Made by a program: the position numbers and the translations under genes. Source: Gigaspora rosea (lineage: Eukaryota > Glomeromycota > Glomeromycetes > Diversisporales > Gigasporaceae). From it: a DNA stretch of 64,000 bases. The notes under the pieces are model-generated. The model saw only the letters and a program-made list of their open reading frames with translations, was not told the origin of the DNA and ran no database searches. Position 1 is the stretch's first letter; every line of letters begins with the position of its first letter. Positions 46,838 to 59,044 of this stretch are shown here, in pieces. The stretch is taken from the NCBI GenBank assembly GCA_003550325.1, contig QKWP01000117.1, positions 129,378 to 193,377 on the forward strand, in the 5' to 3' direction.

Positions 46838-48541
46838 TGTAAGTAAGGTTGCATGCCATAATAAGTTTAGTTAAGTTGTAAAGTTGCAACCTTTTACCTT
46901 AAAGTTGTAATAATTTGCCATAAAAGGTGTAATAGTTGTAAGGGGTGTAATAGTTGTAATTAGGCCTTCATATGGGCAGGGCTACTCACAGGTGCTCTAA
47001 GGGTAGTACCACTAGGGCCAGGCTTGGGTATCAAATTACAAGCCCTAGGGCAATGTAGGACTAAGAATTGCAGGCCCTTTATTATATAGGTAGGGCTTGG
47101 GTACTAGCACTACCTGGCCCATATACCCATAAAGTAGTCTGTTATGCATGCATATGACTATCTACTAATTAAAACTTATATTAATCAATAATCTTTTTTT
47201 TTAAATATGTAGCATTTTTTGTATAATATCTTTGATCAAAAAAAGAAAAACTACTAGCCAGTTTACTTGAAGAACAATACCTTGAATACTGAACTTTATT
47301 GCAAGTTTGTTATATTAGGTGAGTAATTTTTATACAATTTTATGCAACTTCAAAATCTATATAAGCTTTTTTTTTTAAGCATAAAAAACACTTTATAAAT
47401 GCAGTAGTTTTTTGCAATAATCTTTAATCAGACAGGAAAAGAATCATAGTCAGTGCACCTACAATACTTTGAAAGAATTACTAGTAAACCACAAACTTTT
47501 TTTAAATTCAGTAAGTTTATTAAATTAGGTAAATAATTTTTGTATAATTACATATATTAACATTTTTTTTATATATTTAAAAATGGTTTTATAAATTGTA
47601 TTTTAGAAAAGTATAGCCAATATACTTTGTATAAATAATATACTAAAAACTTCATAAATCAAATAATTATTATATTATGAGGTAATTATTAAATTTATTT
47701 ATTATAATAATTATATCATTTGTATATTGATCTTAAAATTTTTTAAATATTTTTTTAAATATAAAAACTTCTAAAAATAAACTTTTTATAGTTAAAATAT
47801 GTAATTTAAACCTATATTAGTCGTATAATATGTATTACAAATTGGGGTAATGTTTTAAACATTCAATAGTGAATGCATACTGTACTAACACATATTAATA
47901 TTAAGCCTATGGGTATCTACGGGCAGTGTTGTACATTTTGGCTGTCCAAAGCCTTTTTTGGCTTGCCCAAAATTGTTCAAATATCCAAGATTGTCCAAAT
48001 CTTGTTCAGATGTATGATACATAAATATCTATAAGATATCAGATTAGTAAGGTAAAATTAATTAATTTAATTGGCTCATATCTGATTTTGTGTAACTGAA
48101 TATGTATGTATAAATGTAATTTGGCCAATTATATTTAGATAAAATCATGTGACCATTAGGTTATTTGTATCTTAAATCTGATAACCTCTTAAAGCTGATA
48201 CAAAACCTTTTACTATACATGCTTATTGTTTAATAAACTTTTGTAATTTTAATAAATATTTTATATAAATATAATAGTAAAGTGAAGAATAAGATAAATA
48301 TATATAATTTAGAATATAGAGTAATATAAAATTTATGATTTTTTTATTATAGCATTTATACTCTATTATGACAATCTATTACAGAACTTACAACTATTAT
48401 AGCACTTACAACTATTAAACATTTTACAGCAAAATAGCATATTACAACTTTGGGCATTAATTGTAATTAAGGTTGTAATTCAGGTTGTAATCCATAATGT
48501 CTTTAATTATTACTTACAGCCAGCAACCTTAATTGTAAGGT
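46838..48541. mobile_element. Putative inverted-repeat element with GTTGTAA repeats
   Basis: TAAGTAAGGTTGCATGCCAT at 46,841 is mirrored by TACAGCCAGCAACCTTAATT at about 48,515. Both subterminal regions (46,870-46,960 and 48,365-48,500) are packed with GTTGTAA/TTACAAC words in inverted orientation. 46,975-47,115 holds a further imperfect hairpin rich in AGGGCTTGGGTA. The interior is AT-rich without a gene. Confidence 0.5.
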
Positions 48542-49653
48542 TCATAAAAAAATTTTTTTACTTAGTTATTCTTTTTTTTTTAAATTTATTTTTCTTTTTA
48601 TCTCTATTTCTATTGAGGTCCACTGGTATTGAATATTTGGGTATATAAACTAGTAAGTATTCTTTTTCTGAGTTATTTATAATATCAATTTTGACCTAAT
48701 CTTTCTGACTTTTTCTTATTTTTATTACAGGTTTCTTTTTGAATTTATGCTTGAATAATATATACAATTAGGGTTTTGATTTTTCTATTTCTATTTTAAA
48801 GACTGGAATGGCAAACTTTAGAACTTGTTCAGATACAATTTTCTTCTTTCTCTTTCTCTTGAATTACTATTATTCCATTCTTCTATACTCTGATTTTTTT
48901 CAATAACAATCATTAGCATACAATGTTTTTTTAGTGGGGTTCATTTGGGTTGATTTTGAGCATTGCTAACAGACATCTAAAATTTGTCAATCTTTGTAAT
49001 CCATTTTCTGCTGGTGAGATGAAGCTTCTTCTTTAAGAATTATTTTATTATTCTTTTCTTTATTACTTTTATTATCTCTGGCTAATGTTTTTTAATTACT
49101 TCATTTTTACAATATCTTTTTTTTAACTCTAATTCTGTTCTTTTATCTTCATCTATCTTAGCTAGCTCTTAACAATTAATAGTAATTTCTTTTCTAGTTT
49201 CTATGCTATTTTCAAATCTAAATCCAACCACTTTATCTATAGTACTATTTTAGCAGCTTTTTCAACAACTTTGAGAGCTTTATTGTTCTTTTGGTTGAAT
49301 CTGGTTCTGACTTCAAATTTTTAATTTATTTTTTTTAATTCATTTTTCTTGAGGTTCTTGGATAACTTTTTATTCTTTCTTTGGATCTAATTTCTGTATA
49401 ATCTCTTTAAATTTAGTAGTTGTTTTAGAAAAGGGCTTTCAAATCTTTCTTACTATTCTCAGACCAAATTTAACATTATTGAAGAGCTCTTTAAAAATGT
49501 AATATAAATCAATAATTTTTATTACCAGACCTTTTTTATCTAGAACTTAAGGGAACTTTTAGTACAAAAATATATAGAGTACAGAAGGCAGGCTTTCTAT
49601 GGACTGGCCATTTAAATGTATGAAGACAAGTTTATGATAACTTTCTTTTCTTT
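48542..49653. other. T-rich DNA, possibly decayed minus-strand coding
   Basis: Read on the minus strand the tract is Lys/Glu-rich with frequent stops; it may be the ruined continuation of the frame at 49,654-49,914. Not strong enough to annotate as a gene. Confidence 0.3.
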
Positions 49654-49914
49654 TTATATTATTTCTTCCAAGTTTTCCACTGTATATTCCAAAGTTTGAA
49701 GAATTTGATCATTATCAAGCTTGTAGTTTTTGAAGGCTTTACTAATAATTTTTTGGGTTTCAGCAGCTTGCTCTTCAGTGAATACAACAAAATATGTAGC
49801 ACACTTTTTTTTATTAGCAAATTTATAGTAGTGCAATTTTACAAAAAATCTTGTGAACCTGCAAAATCTTTCAAAAGATTTCGCATATGCAAAATATTTT
49901 GAAATATTTTGCAA
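49654..49914 (-). pseudogene. Unrecognised coding fragment
   Basis: Its last 60 codons have natural composition (KLHYYKFANKKKCATYFVVF, then a helical, charged FTEEQAAETQKIISKAFKN). The start region runs into an FEIFQ-type degenerate repeat (GAAATATTTT words at 49,880-49,990), so the original beginning is lost. No family is recognised. Confidence 0.3.
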
Positions 49915-50833
49915 TGTATTTTGAAATATTTCAGATTTTGAAATATTTTAAAAAATGTTTTCAAAAGGGAATTTGAAATATTTTTTAAAAGGACTGGCTG
50001 GATCAGTAGATATGTAACCTAGGTTATACCAAGAATGCATTGGACTATATTTTTAAAATACTTCAAATATATCAAAATTAAACTACAAATTTGTATTACA
50101 AGATCAGATTAGATCTTTTGTTTATAAATTAGATCTTTTATTTACATTGTTTTTTTATTATATAGTTTTTTTTTGTTTTAATTTTTTTGCTTTTGTTTTG
50201 TTTTTCTTTTTTTTTTTATTTATTTATTTTTAATTTTTTTCTTACTTTACAAGAACATCAACCTTTTGCAATAAAACCAACAACTTTTCTCACTTTGCAA
50301 GAACACCAATTTGACTTTTATGCCAACTCAGACTTCTGACACTTTGCAAGAACTACAACTAATTTCCCTAGCAATTTCTAAATTTTCAGGAATGCTTCTT
50401 TAGAGAAATAGGCACAAGTTTTTGCAAATTTTTGCAAGTTCTTGCAAGGTTTCACTTCATTTATTTTTTCATTTCATGTTTTTTGGTTTTGTTTTTTTTG
50501 TTTTATTTTTAAAATTTTTTTATTAATAATTTTATTTCAATATTTTTCAAGAACAAAACCTTTACTTTCTGGCACTTTACAAGAAAACTACCCAGACTTT
50601 TTCAGCACTTTATAATTTTTTTTAGCATTTTGCAAAAACATTAATCTAGCTTTCACAATTTCAGAATTTGCAGAATACAAATTCTTACTTTATAAAAATA
50701 AAGATTTGGGGCTTCATTTTTTTTATTTGTTTGCTTATATTTTTGTTTTTTTTGTTTGTTTTTTTACTTATTTTTTAATTTTTATTTTATTTTATTTATT
50801 CCTAGCTTCTTTGATACTTTGTGACTTTCTGGC
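49915..50833. repeat. Degenerate CACTTTGCAAGAAC repeats
   Basis: TTTT-rich spacers alternate with ACTTTGCAAGAACACCAA-like words at about 50,245, 50,300, 50,340, 50,550-50,590 and 50,820. One of them, ACTTTCTGGCACTTTACAAG at 50,563, matches the joined flanks of the giant element that follows. Confidence 0.6.
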
Positions 50834-50839
50834 ACTTTA
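50834..50839. repeat. Left target-site duplication ACTTTA
   Basis: Same six bases as 63,598-63,603. A related uninterrupted site with one ACTTTA lies at 50,563-50,583. Confidence 0.7.
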
Positions 50840-51432
50840 GTAGAGCGAAAAGAAAAGTTCTGAGACACTTTTTGGCACTCTGGGTACCAAAGTAGTCATC
50901 TTACCCTTTTCACGTCTTTGTAAACCTATATTCTATAACAACTCTTAGTACCTATATAAAAACCTGGGTACCAAAAATTATATAGCTAGAACTCACTATT
51001 TATATATTTTATAATCAAATCGGATGACGACAAAAAATTAATCCCATTGTCATACCTGATATCATATACTATTCATCCATATATAAATCAAAGTACCAAA
51101 AATTAAGTATTTATTTTCCTTTTATAATACTTTTGATAATGTTTACCAACATAACAGCTTCTAATATAGTTAGGACATCTAACACTTTTAGACCGAGTAG
51201 GTTTACCACAATCAGTACAAGGAAAACGAATAATAGCATTTTTATGAAGCCAACACCCTTTAGGATTCATACATGACCGTCCACATATCTCTCTAGTATA
51301 TAAAAGGAAATCGCATATATATTCACCTAACTGCATTTTTTATATATGCCTAATACATATTAAATTTCAAATTGAATAAAAATATATTATAAGTAACAGA
51401 TAAGGAATTTCGTACCAGAACGCATATACAAT
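50840..51432. repeat. Left terminal inverted repeat (593 bp)
   Basis: Collinear with the complement of 63,005-63,597 at high identity, from TAGAGCGAAAAGAA at the outer end to GCATATACAAT at the inner end. It contains GGGTACCAAAGTAGTCATCT, TTACCCTTTTCACGTCTTTG and a small gene. Confidence 0.9.
51103..51336 (-). CDS. Cys-rich zinc-binding-like protein in the left TIR
   Basis: 77 codons from ATG 51,336, reading outward toward the left end. Eight or more cysteines are arranged as YIC, EICGRSC, KGC, then CTDCGKPTRSKSVRC, a pattern like a treble-clef or zinc-ribbon fold, with a Lys/Arg/Tyr-rich tail. Such a protein could bind DNA or RNA; this is inference, as no named family is recognised. Because it lies wholly in the TIR, the element carries it twice. 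This copy keeps its ATG, unlike the right copy. Confidence 0.55.
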   Translation of the reverse strand: MQLGEYICDFLLYTREICGRSCMNPKGCWLHKNAIIRFPCTDCGKPTRSKSVRCPNYIRSCYVGKHYQKYYKRKINT

Positions 51433-51451
51433 TTCATACTATTATTTTACT

Positions 51452-54400
51452 ATGGTAATACATACATGTGATAGATGTGAAAAAGATTTTCCTAAATTAG
51501 CAAAACTTCATATACATCTGGAATGAAAAAATCCATGTAAACTTAATAATCCAAATTCTATTACAATACCATTACAACAAAATTCAGCTACAGATCAAAT
51601 TCTAACTCAAACCTATATTCCAGTAGGTGATTTAATCCAATTGGATGACACACCTTCTTCACCTATTCAAAGCTCAGACAATGTTTCTTCAAATCTTCCC
51701 CAAAATGATACAGAATGGTTTGATAATATGGAAGATAAATATAATACAAATACTGATGAAAAATGGCCTGAATTAGGTGGATCATTGCTCTATGACTATC
51801 CAAAAAGAAATATTATAAATATAGAGGGTAATTTTGGTGGTAAACCAATACGGCAAAACTATAAACTAACAAACAAAGAGTTAATATTTGAAGAATGCGA
51901 ATCTAGTTTTGCTCCTGATCCATTAAGACTCAATCAGAACTTAACAGCAATGAGTTTATGGCAAGCAATTATTCCATCTACCAAAAATATAAAATATAGA
52001 TTTAATTGTTATGTTAAGAACCCAAATAAATATTTAGAAGTTCCATATATGTCTCAACTTATAGCAAATGCAAGAGAGCAAATTACAAGAGTACTTAAAG
52101 TCGAATTGCAGAAAAAAGATCAAATAAAAACCGCATTAGTTGCTCAATGTATATATCANCTTAAAGTCGAATTGCAGAAAAAAGATCAAATAAAAACCGC
52201 ATTAGTTGCTCAATGTATATATCATGGGCATATTAGCAAAGGAAAAGACAAATCTAAAATTTCAACATATATGATTGGTTATCATAGAAGCCTTATGCGT
52301 GTTATTCTTACAGAAGAAGATATCAATGAACATATAGATTTAACCATATCAGAAATAGATAATCAAATAGACTCATTTATGAAATCAGGATCAGGATGGA
52401 ATTTGGTAAGAATTGAAATGCTAACTATTGAAGCTTATACATATCAAAGAGCATTTGGTGGATCATATATCTCGACTCCAAAGAAGCTTGCTAATACCAA
52501 ATGTACAATTAATCCTACTAATTCTAAAATAATCAATCCAGTTACAGATAAGCCATCTAATAATTGTCTTCAAAGTACATTAGCTTGTTATTTTGCTCAT
52601 AAAGATGGACATACAGAACATCATGAACGAATATTTACTAAAAAGGACTATAAGCAATACTTGAATATAGTCAATTTAGATAGAATTCCAATGCCTACAC
52701 CAATCTGTTCACGTATATTTAATAAGATTGAGGAGATGAATCCTGATATCTCTATCAATGTCTGGGAATGGAAAGAAGAATTAGCAACCCCCAAACTGGT
52801 AATAGCTAGCAAGAACTATAATAGACAACATATAATATATCTTATGGCTCTTACAGATATTACCAAATCTGAAGATAATATATATAGGCAAAAAAACCAT
52901 TTTCTTTGGATCAAAAATCCAAAAGGATTAGTATTTAAGGATAATGGAAACCATATTAAAAAACATCTTTGTAATCAGTGCTTTCATAGCTCCAATCAGA
53001 AAAATCTTTAGCCTATCATTAAAAGCACTGTTTCGGTTTAGGAGAAGCAACTCAAGGAGTCAAATTACCTATTAAAGGTGATAATGACTTTGAAAAGTTT
53101 AAGAAATATGAACAAATGATCAATGCCCCATGTATTATAAAAACTGACTTTGAGGCTGATAATAAGAAATGCGAAGAGAAATATAGAGGGCAAATGTGAA
53201 CAAAAGGCTAATAGCTTTTGCTATTTGGTTCACTGAATCGATACTGGAAATGTATGGGGCCCATTTCTATATAGAGGAGAAAATGCTACTCAGGAATTTG
53301 TCAAAAGAAATAATAAGAAATTAGTTCAAATTAATAGGGTCTTAGCTATAAAGCATGACCGAATTGAAACTGAAGAAGACAAGAAAAAATTTGCTAAAAC
53401 AAATACCTGCTGGATATGTAAAGATAAATTCAATACAGATAATAAAGATAAGGTTTGGGACCATTGTCATATAACAAGTAAGTTTCGAGGACCTGCTCAC
53501 AATGCTTGCAATCTCAAACTTCAGATAGAACCATGGAAAACTCCTATCCCAGTTGTCTTTCATAATTTTCGGGGCTATGACTCTCATTTAGTCTGTGAAT
53601 CTGTTGGAAAATCAGTTAATGCACATCAAATCAAGGTCATAGCTAAAACATTTGAGAGATACAAGTCTATGAAGGTAGGTCAGCTAAAATATATAGATAG
53701 CATGCAATTTATGAATAATAGCTTGGCAAATCTTACAAAAAATTTGGGTACCAACCACCCTATTACAAGTCAGCACTTTAGAGACTATTCTTCAGATCAA
53801 ATTTCAAAAGCAAATCGTAAAGGAGTTTATCCTTATGAGTATATCGATTCACAGGATAGATTTTTAGAGACTGAGCTTCCACCTATTCATGAATTTAGTA
53901 TATATCTTCATGGTAAAATTAGCCAAAAAGATTATGAGCATGCCCAAAAAGTATGGAAAGAATTTAACTGCAAGACTTTAGGTGATTATTATGACCTCTA
54001 TCTTAAAATCGATGTACTCAGTCTTGCAAATATTTGGACCCAATTTCGAATGACATGTATGCAGTATTATGAGCTTGATCCTAGTCATTATGTTTCAGCA
54101 CCTGCATTAGCTTGGGATGCTATGCTTAAGATAACAGGTGTTAAAATTGAGCTCTTTACAGATATATCTATGCATGATTTTATAGAAGAGGCTAAGCGTG
54201 GAGTATAGCTATAGCCTGTAAGCGCTATTTCAAGGCCAATAATCCAAAAATAGGCAAGACATTTGATCTATCAAAACCAACAATATGGATAAGCTATGTC
54301 GATGTTAATAATCTTTATGGATGGGCTATGAGTCAATATTTGCCTATTGGAAATTATAAATGGGCGGTAAGTCACAAATATCTTGAGAATAATCGAAATG

Positions 54401-55794
54401 AGCAAAAGAAATATCTCAATAAGATTCTTAATACCAAAGCAGATGCTAAAAGAGAATATTTTCTAAAGATTAATGCACATTTTCCTTTAAAAACTTATGA
54501 ATATTTGAGTGATTTACCTCCAGCTGTAGAAAATATGGCCGTAAATAAAAATATGTTAAGCCCCCATACTACTGAACTTGTAGATAGCTTGGATGGTGGA
54601 CGTTTCTTAGCAACAGAAAAATTAGTACCTCATCTTGGTCCACGAAAAAATATGTTATTCATTACTGAGAGCTTCAATACTATGTAAAATTAGGTATGAT
54701 AGTAGATGAGATAATAGAAATCTTATCTTTTGATCAAACTAACTGGCTCGCACCCTATATAGCTTTTAATACAGAAAAGTGACAATGCCTAAGAATGCTT
54801 TTGAGAAAGATTTCTTTAAGCTCATGAATAACTCAGTATATGGCAAAACTATGGAAAATGTTCGCAAATACCAAGACGTCAAGCTCATGGCTATAAATAA
54901 TGAGCAAGACGAAAAAAAATTTATTAAGCAGATCTGTAAACCCTCTTTTAAATATGCTAGACAGCTTGGAAATACACTTGTTGGAGCACATATGGGAAAA
55001 GCTAGTGTAACTCTCAACAAGCCTATTATTGTCGGAGCATCAGTTCTTGGCCTTAGCAAACTTTTAATATATCGCTTCTGGTATAGATATGTAAAAGAAA
55101 GATATGGTGATAAAGCAATACTTGGATATATGGATACAGACTCATTTATATTTATAGTTGAAACTGAAGATATCTATAAAGATATGGCTGAACGACCTGA
55201 CCTTTTCGACCTTAATAATTCTAAGACTATTGGGCTTTATAAAGATGAGACTCCAGGCAATTTGATTACAGAATCTTATCATATTCGGGCTAAATCATAT
55301 CTCTATATCTTAGCAGATAAGTCTACAAAGTCTAAGCATAAGGGGGTTAGTAAAAAAGGTATAAATGAAATGGCCATGAATTCATACATGCTAGCTTTAG
55401 AAGGGTTCTTGCTAGATGATCCGATAGATAGATCATTATTATCAGAGCAAGAAGCTATGCGAACTGAGGCAGATCCTATGACCCTAGTATATCGAGACTG
55501 TCTCTTTGATAAGGAAGTATTCTATGCCAAAAATGTAGGTATTCTTCAAAAGACCATATATTATCTTTGGTCGAATCAGAAAAGAAGGCTCTTTGTTCTA
55601 TAGATACTAAGCGTTGGATATTATCTGATAAAATAACTAGTTTGCCATATGGTCATTGGCGTATACAAGCATATAAAAATTTTATATCAAATAGAATATC
55701 TCCAGAGTTGGCTGAACAAAGAGCTTTAAGTGTTAAGCTTTCAAAGAGGTATCAAAATGAATGTGTATCTCACATATCTAGTATATCTATATAA
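51452..55794 (+). pseudogene. Protein-primed type DNA polymerase B, broken
   Basis: Replicates the element's DNA in the Polinton model. The frame starts at ATG 51,452, 20 bases inside the TIR, with a zinc finger (CDRCEKDFPKLAKLHIHLE, then a TGA, then NPC). 51,641-53,011 is the N-terminal region, including a spurious 65-base duplication at an N. After frame changes near 53,010 and 53,200 come exonuclease motif DFEA, an HNH-like CWICKD...DHCHI block, and HNFRGYDSHL. 53,669-54,208 covers DYYDLYLKIDVLSL and SHYVSAPALAWD. After a shift at about 54,205 comes motif A, YVDVNNLYGWAM. After shifts near 54,680 and 54,780 come motif B, KLMNNSVYGKTMEN, and motif C, YMDTDSF (54,779-55,603). The C-terminal piece is 55,570-55,794 (SLPYGHWR). 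All catalytic motifs survive, yet at least five frameshifts and one or more stops prevent a full product. Confidence 0.85.
52094..52224 (+). repeat. Exact 65-base duplication around an N (assembly join)
   Basis: 52,094-52,158 and 52,160-52,224 are identical, separated by the single N at 52,159. The spacing of 66 happens to keep the frame. Two contig ends that overlap but were joined without merging would give exactly this. Confidence 0.9.
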
Positions 55795-55810
55795 GCTAGA
55801 TAAGTAGACA

Positions 55811-56068
55811 TGATATTGTATATAGTTAATATTTTTTTTAAATATAAATATAAATTTTTAATTATTATTATTTAGAGTTGATAATGGCTGAATTACGTGA
55901 CCAAGTTTTCCAGTACATAGGCTTCAAACCTAATGAAATTCATTTTCCAATCACAGAAGAAGATAGACAAATATTGCAAGAAATAATATTAGACCAAAAG
56001 GAAATGAAAGATATTGTAATGAATGATTACTGATTTTTGTTACATTATGGACATAATGGTGAGGGTGG
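55811..56068 (+). pseudogene. First copy of an unknown element gene, truncated
   Basis: It has an ATG at 55,884 (MAELRDQVFQYIGFKPNEI), then a TGA where the second copy has CGA, and stops at the N at 56,069. It aligns along its whole length, including 70 bases of upstream sequence (ATATTGTATATAGTTAATAT), with 56,070-56,330. Either two tandem paralogues or two variants of one locus placed side by side by the scaffolder. Confidence 0.55.
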
Positions 56069-56135
56069 NGATATTGTATATAGTTAATATTTTTTTTAAA
56101 CATAAATATAAATTTTTAATTATTATTATTTAGAG

Positions 56136-56480
56136 TTGATAATAGCTGAATTACGTGACCAAGTTTCCCAGTACATAGGCTTCAAACCTAATGAAATTCA
56201 TTTTCCAATCACAGAAGAGGATAGGTGGCTATTTAGTAAGATAATAGCAGATCAGGAAGGAATGGCAGATATCGTAATGGATGACTATCGATTTTTATTA
56301 CAGCATGGACATAATGGTAAGGGTGGCGACCTGATCCATATTGGCTGGTTATTAGCATGTATGGTATCTCAAGCTGAAAAGATCTTAATTAATCCACCCA
56401 AAGATTTACCAGAAAAGCTATTGGCTCATATCAAAAAAAGATTCAAAGAAGTTCTACTTGCACCGGTACTTATACAGTAG
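56136..56480 (+). CDS. Unknown element protein (second copy)
   Basis: About 113 codons (ELRDQVSQYIGFKPNEIHFP, then DIVMDDYRFLLQHGHNGKGG and a helical LIHIGWLLACMVSQAEKIL) to TAG at 56,480. No known family. Where the first copy has ATG-GCT this one has ATA-GCT, so its normal start is lost and the frame opens only at a TTG (56,136). It follows the polymerase by 340 bases. The GHNG-K-GGD stretch resembles a loop motif, but no function can be assigned. Conservation between the two copies suggests it was a real gene. Confidence 0.5.
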   Translation: MIIAELRDQVSQYIGFKPNEIHFPITEEDRWLFSKIIADQEGMADIVMDDYRFLLQHGHNGKGGDLIHIGWLLACMVSQAEKILINPPKDLPEKLLAHIKKRFKEVLLAPVLIQ

Positions 56481-56616
56481 TACATAACCTCAAGATCACA
56501 ATATTATGTGACTACTGCGCCCTGGTGACATGGTGTCCCACCCTGACAATTAGAAAAATTAAGATAAGTAAAATTACAAATATTACTAACATTTAGTGAA
56601 TATCATTTTCCATTTT

Positions 56617-57425
56617 TGAAAAAAAATATTTCAAGTTATATAACAGAATATATAGCGATTTTTTACTATGATAATCCTAATATGGATCGAAAACCAAGGT
56701 TTTCAACTATATACTCTAGAAATCTTAAATCTCTAGCGTTAAAATTCATAGAGATATAGCCTATAAAAGCTGATCAACTGTTTCACATTTTTTGATCTAC
56801 AAATTTTGCAAATCTTACTAGTAATATATCTATGATCATCATAGTTAATATAGGATTGATAATCATTTATATAATTATTATTATAAATGATCGTACTATG
56901 ATTAAACTAAGATTAAACTGTGATTAAACTGTGATTAAACTGTGATCGAACTGTGATTGAACTAAGATTAAACTATTGTGAAAATTTTTTCGTTTTTGGA
57001 AAATAAATCTTGTAGGATGTATTGCGCAATATCAAGCGATATTTTATTAAGATAATCCTTATATGGATCGAAAGCCTATGTTCTTGGCTACAACATATAT
57101 AAATTTCAAATCATTAACATTAAAATCTATAGAGATATAGTGTCTCAAAGACATGCAACCATTTCACGATTTTTTATTCTGTAGATCATAATAATTATAT
57201 TAATTATTTTAATTGTGATCAACTCTGGTTGAAGTATGGTTGAAGTATGGTTGAAGTATAGTTGAAGTATGGTTGAAGTAGAGTTGTATATCGACTATCA
57301 GATTTACATATTGCTATATAATAAAAAAAATTACTATAGTTGTACAGGGTTGAACTAGGGTTAAACTAGGGTTGAACTAAGGTTGAACTAGGGTTGAACA
57401 AGAGTTGAACTAGGGTTGAACTTAA
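56617..57425 (+). repeat. Duplicated block with three 11-bp tandem arrays
   Basis: A core of about 110 bases (TATGGATCGAAAACCAAGGT and CATAGAGATATAG words) occurs at about 56,650-56,760 and again at about 57,020-57,130. Arrays of an 11-base unit follow: GTGATTAAACT at 56,897-56,975, TGGTTGAAGTA at 57,227-57,290 and GGGTTGAACTA at 57,348-57,422, about six to seven units each. All three share TTGAA(C/G)T. They are non-coding. Confidence 0.8.
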
Positions 57426-57435
57426 AATAAATAAT

Positions 57436-57625
57436 GATAAGAGTTATAAAATTATTTTTTTCATGTAATTACATAGCTTTTTATGAAAGTTGTCTTATAG
57501 AATAAATAAGAGTTATAAAATTATTTTTTCATGTAATTACATAGCTTTTCACGAAAGTTGTCTTATAGAATAAATAAGAGTTATAAAATTATTTTTTCAT
57601 AAAATTATATGGTTTTTCACGAAGG
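57436..57625 (+). repeat. ~69-bp unit, three tandem copies
   Basis: GAGTTATAAAATTATTTTTT starts at 57,441, 57,510 and 57,578. Each unit continues TCATGTAATTACATAGCTTT and TTGTCTTATAGAATAAATAA. The last copy is more diverged. Confidence 0.85.
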
Positions 57626-57673
57626 TTATTCATATCTTCTTACTCAACTACCACCTTCATTAATAAAAGCTAG

Positions 57674-58289
57674 ATGGAATCAGCTTACAACTCGAAAAAA
57701 AATCCATTATCAGAAAGTGAAGCAAGTAGTATTTGCTCTATTATAGAGGCATTTTTAAAACATGAAGTTGATAGATACCAAAGAAATAAAAAATCTCGAT
57801 ATAATCCTATGGATGCAGAGCATCCCTGCTCTACAATAGAAGTAGAGACAGAGTCTCAAATCTTCGATTCATCCCCTAATGGCTTGCTTTGCAATTCTAA
57901 TATCCAACTAATTAAGACCCCAAGGGTTATTACTTCGCAGGCCCAAAGAAGTGATGGATCAAAGATCCTAGACTCTGTCTCCCCTAAAGGGTCATACTCT
58001 GAAGAAGAGGTTAATGCTAGAATCAAAGATGTTACAGATAATTTACGTTAAGAATTTATTAAATCTACTGTTAGGAAACCTTAAAAAATATTAAACAACA
58101 GAAAGAAATAGAATGCAACCAAATTAAGATTGATATGAGAAATAATGCTAGAAATTTATTTGAGTTTACATTGAAAAAATATATTCGAGATGGTACTATA
58201 TATAGTCTTATTCATGAATTAGAAAGAAAGATGGTAGGTTATATTCTGATATATCTAGATTTAAAGGGTTATAATTCAGAGAAGAATTG
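57674..58289 (+). pseudogene. Unknown element gene, one stop and one frameshift
   Basis: ATG 57,674 opens 125 codons (Ser-rich, polar, no domain recognised) to a TAA at 58,049. Reading continues in frame (EFIKSTVRK), then after a one-base shift near 58,073 it runs on as ETLKNIKQQKEIECNQIKID and KKYIRDGTIYSLIHELERKM to TGA 58,287-58,289. The original product was about 205 residues with a helical C-terminal half. Function unknown; it could be a structural protein of the element. Confidence 0.45.
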
Positions 58290-58299
58290 ATTTATACTT

Positions 58300-58872
58300 T
58301 TTTCCCATATAGAAATATCTCGAATCTCAGCTTCCTCAATGCATTGTATTGTATCTTTACTATGTAAAGCCTCTTTGGAACTAATTATTTTTTTTTGAGT
58401 GAATTGGAAATTTGAAGCTTTGCTTCCTCATTTTTATTATAAACAGAAAGTAGAATAGTAATAGTCTTTCCATTAGCTGATGCTGTAAACTCACCCTTTA
58501 CTATAGGTTCCCAGCCAGCTTGATGTTGCCATCTAGTACCAAGAATAAATAATGATATATCATTACCATTATTATCTTTTTCTGTTGGTAAAACTGAAAA
58601 CTCATTTGAAATTGTTAAGGTATCATTTTTAATACCTATAGTAACAGGTATATCAGAAAAGCTTCCAATAGATTGTTTTTCACCTACACACCTGTTAGTC
58701 TATAAATCTTTTTTCTATCTAATTTTAATCCAAAATATTTTATAATATGGTTTGCGATATTTTCAGAAATATGTGACCCATCTGAACCTGTATCGAGTAA
58801 TACATGGGGTATTTCTAAATCATATACTTTACATGAAATAGTGGCATAATTATTGGGTTCCTTTATTTGCAA
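58300..58872 (-). pseudogene. Retropepsin-like aspartic protease
   Basis: The active-site motif LLDTGSDGSHIS is clear in 58,872-58,684, preceded by ISCKVYDLEIPHV, a typical retropepsin beta-strand lead-in. After a frameshift at about 58,687 the fold continues (SIGSFSDIPVTIGIKN, then DISLFILGTRWQHQAGWEPI, in the position of the usual ILG second half) down to about 58,400. Retropepsins process Gag-type polyproteins in retroelements (known). It follows the Gag-like gene on the same strand, as in retroelements. Adenovirus-type cysteine proteases are the usual Polinton enzyme, so this one is unexpected. Inactive as written because of the frameshift. Confidence 0.75.
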
Positions 58873-59044
58873 AAAGTTTATTTTTAATGGGTCAAGCCAA
58901 TTTCAATATAACTGGACTTCTTAATATTGTTTTATAGCATAATTTAGAGACTGTGTCTTCTCACAATAATTGCTTGAAGTCAGACACGAAGTGTCCTGTT
59001 TTGCAGAAGATACTGGCGTAACTTTTTCTGAGCATGCAATGAAA

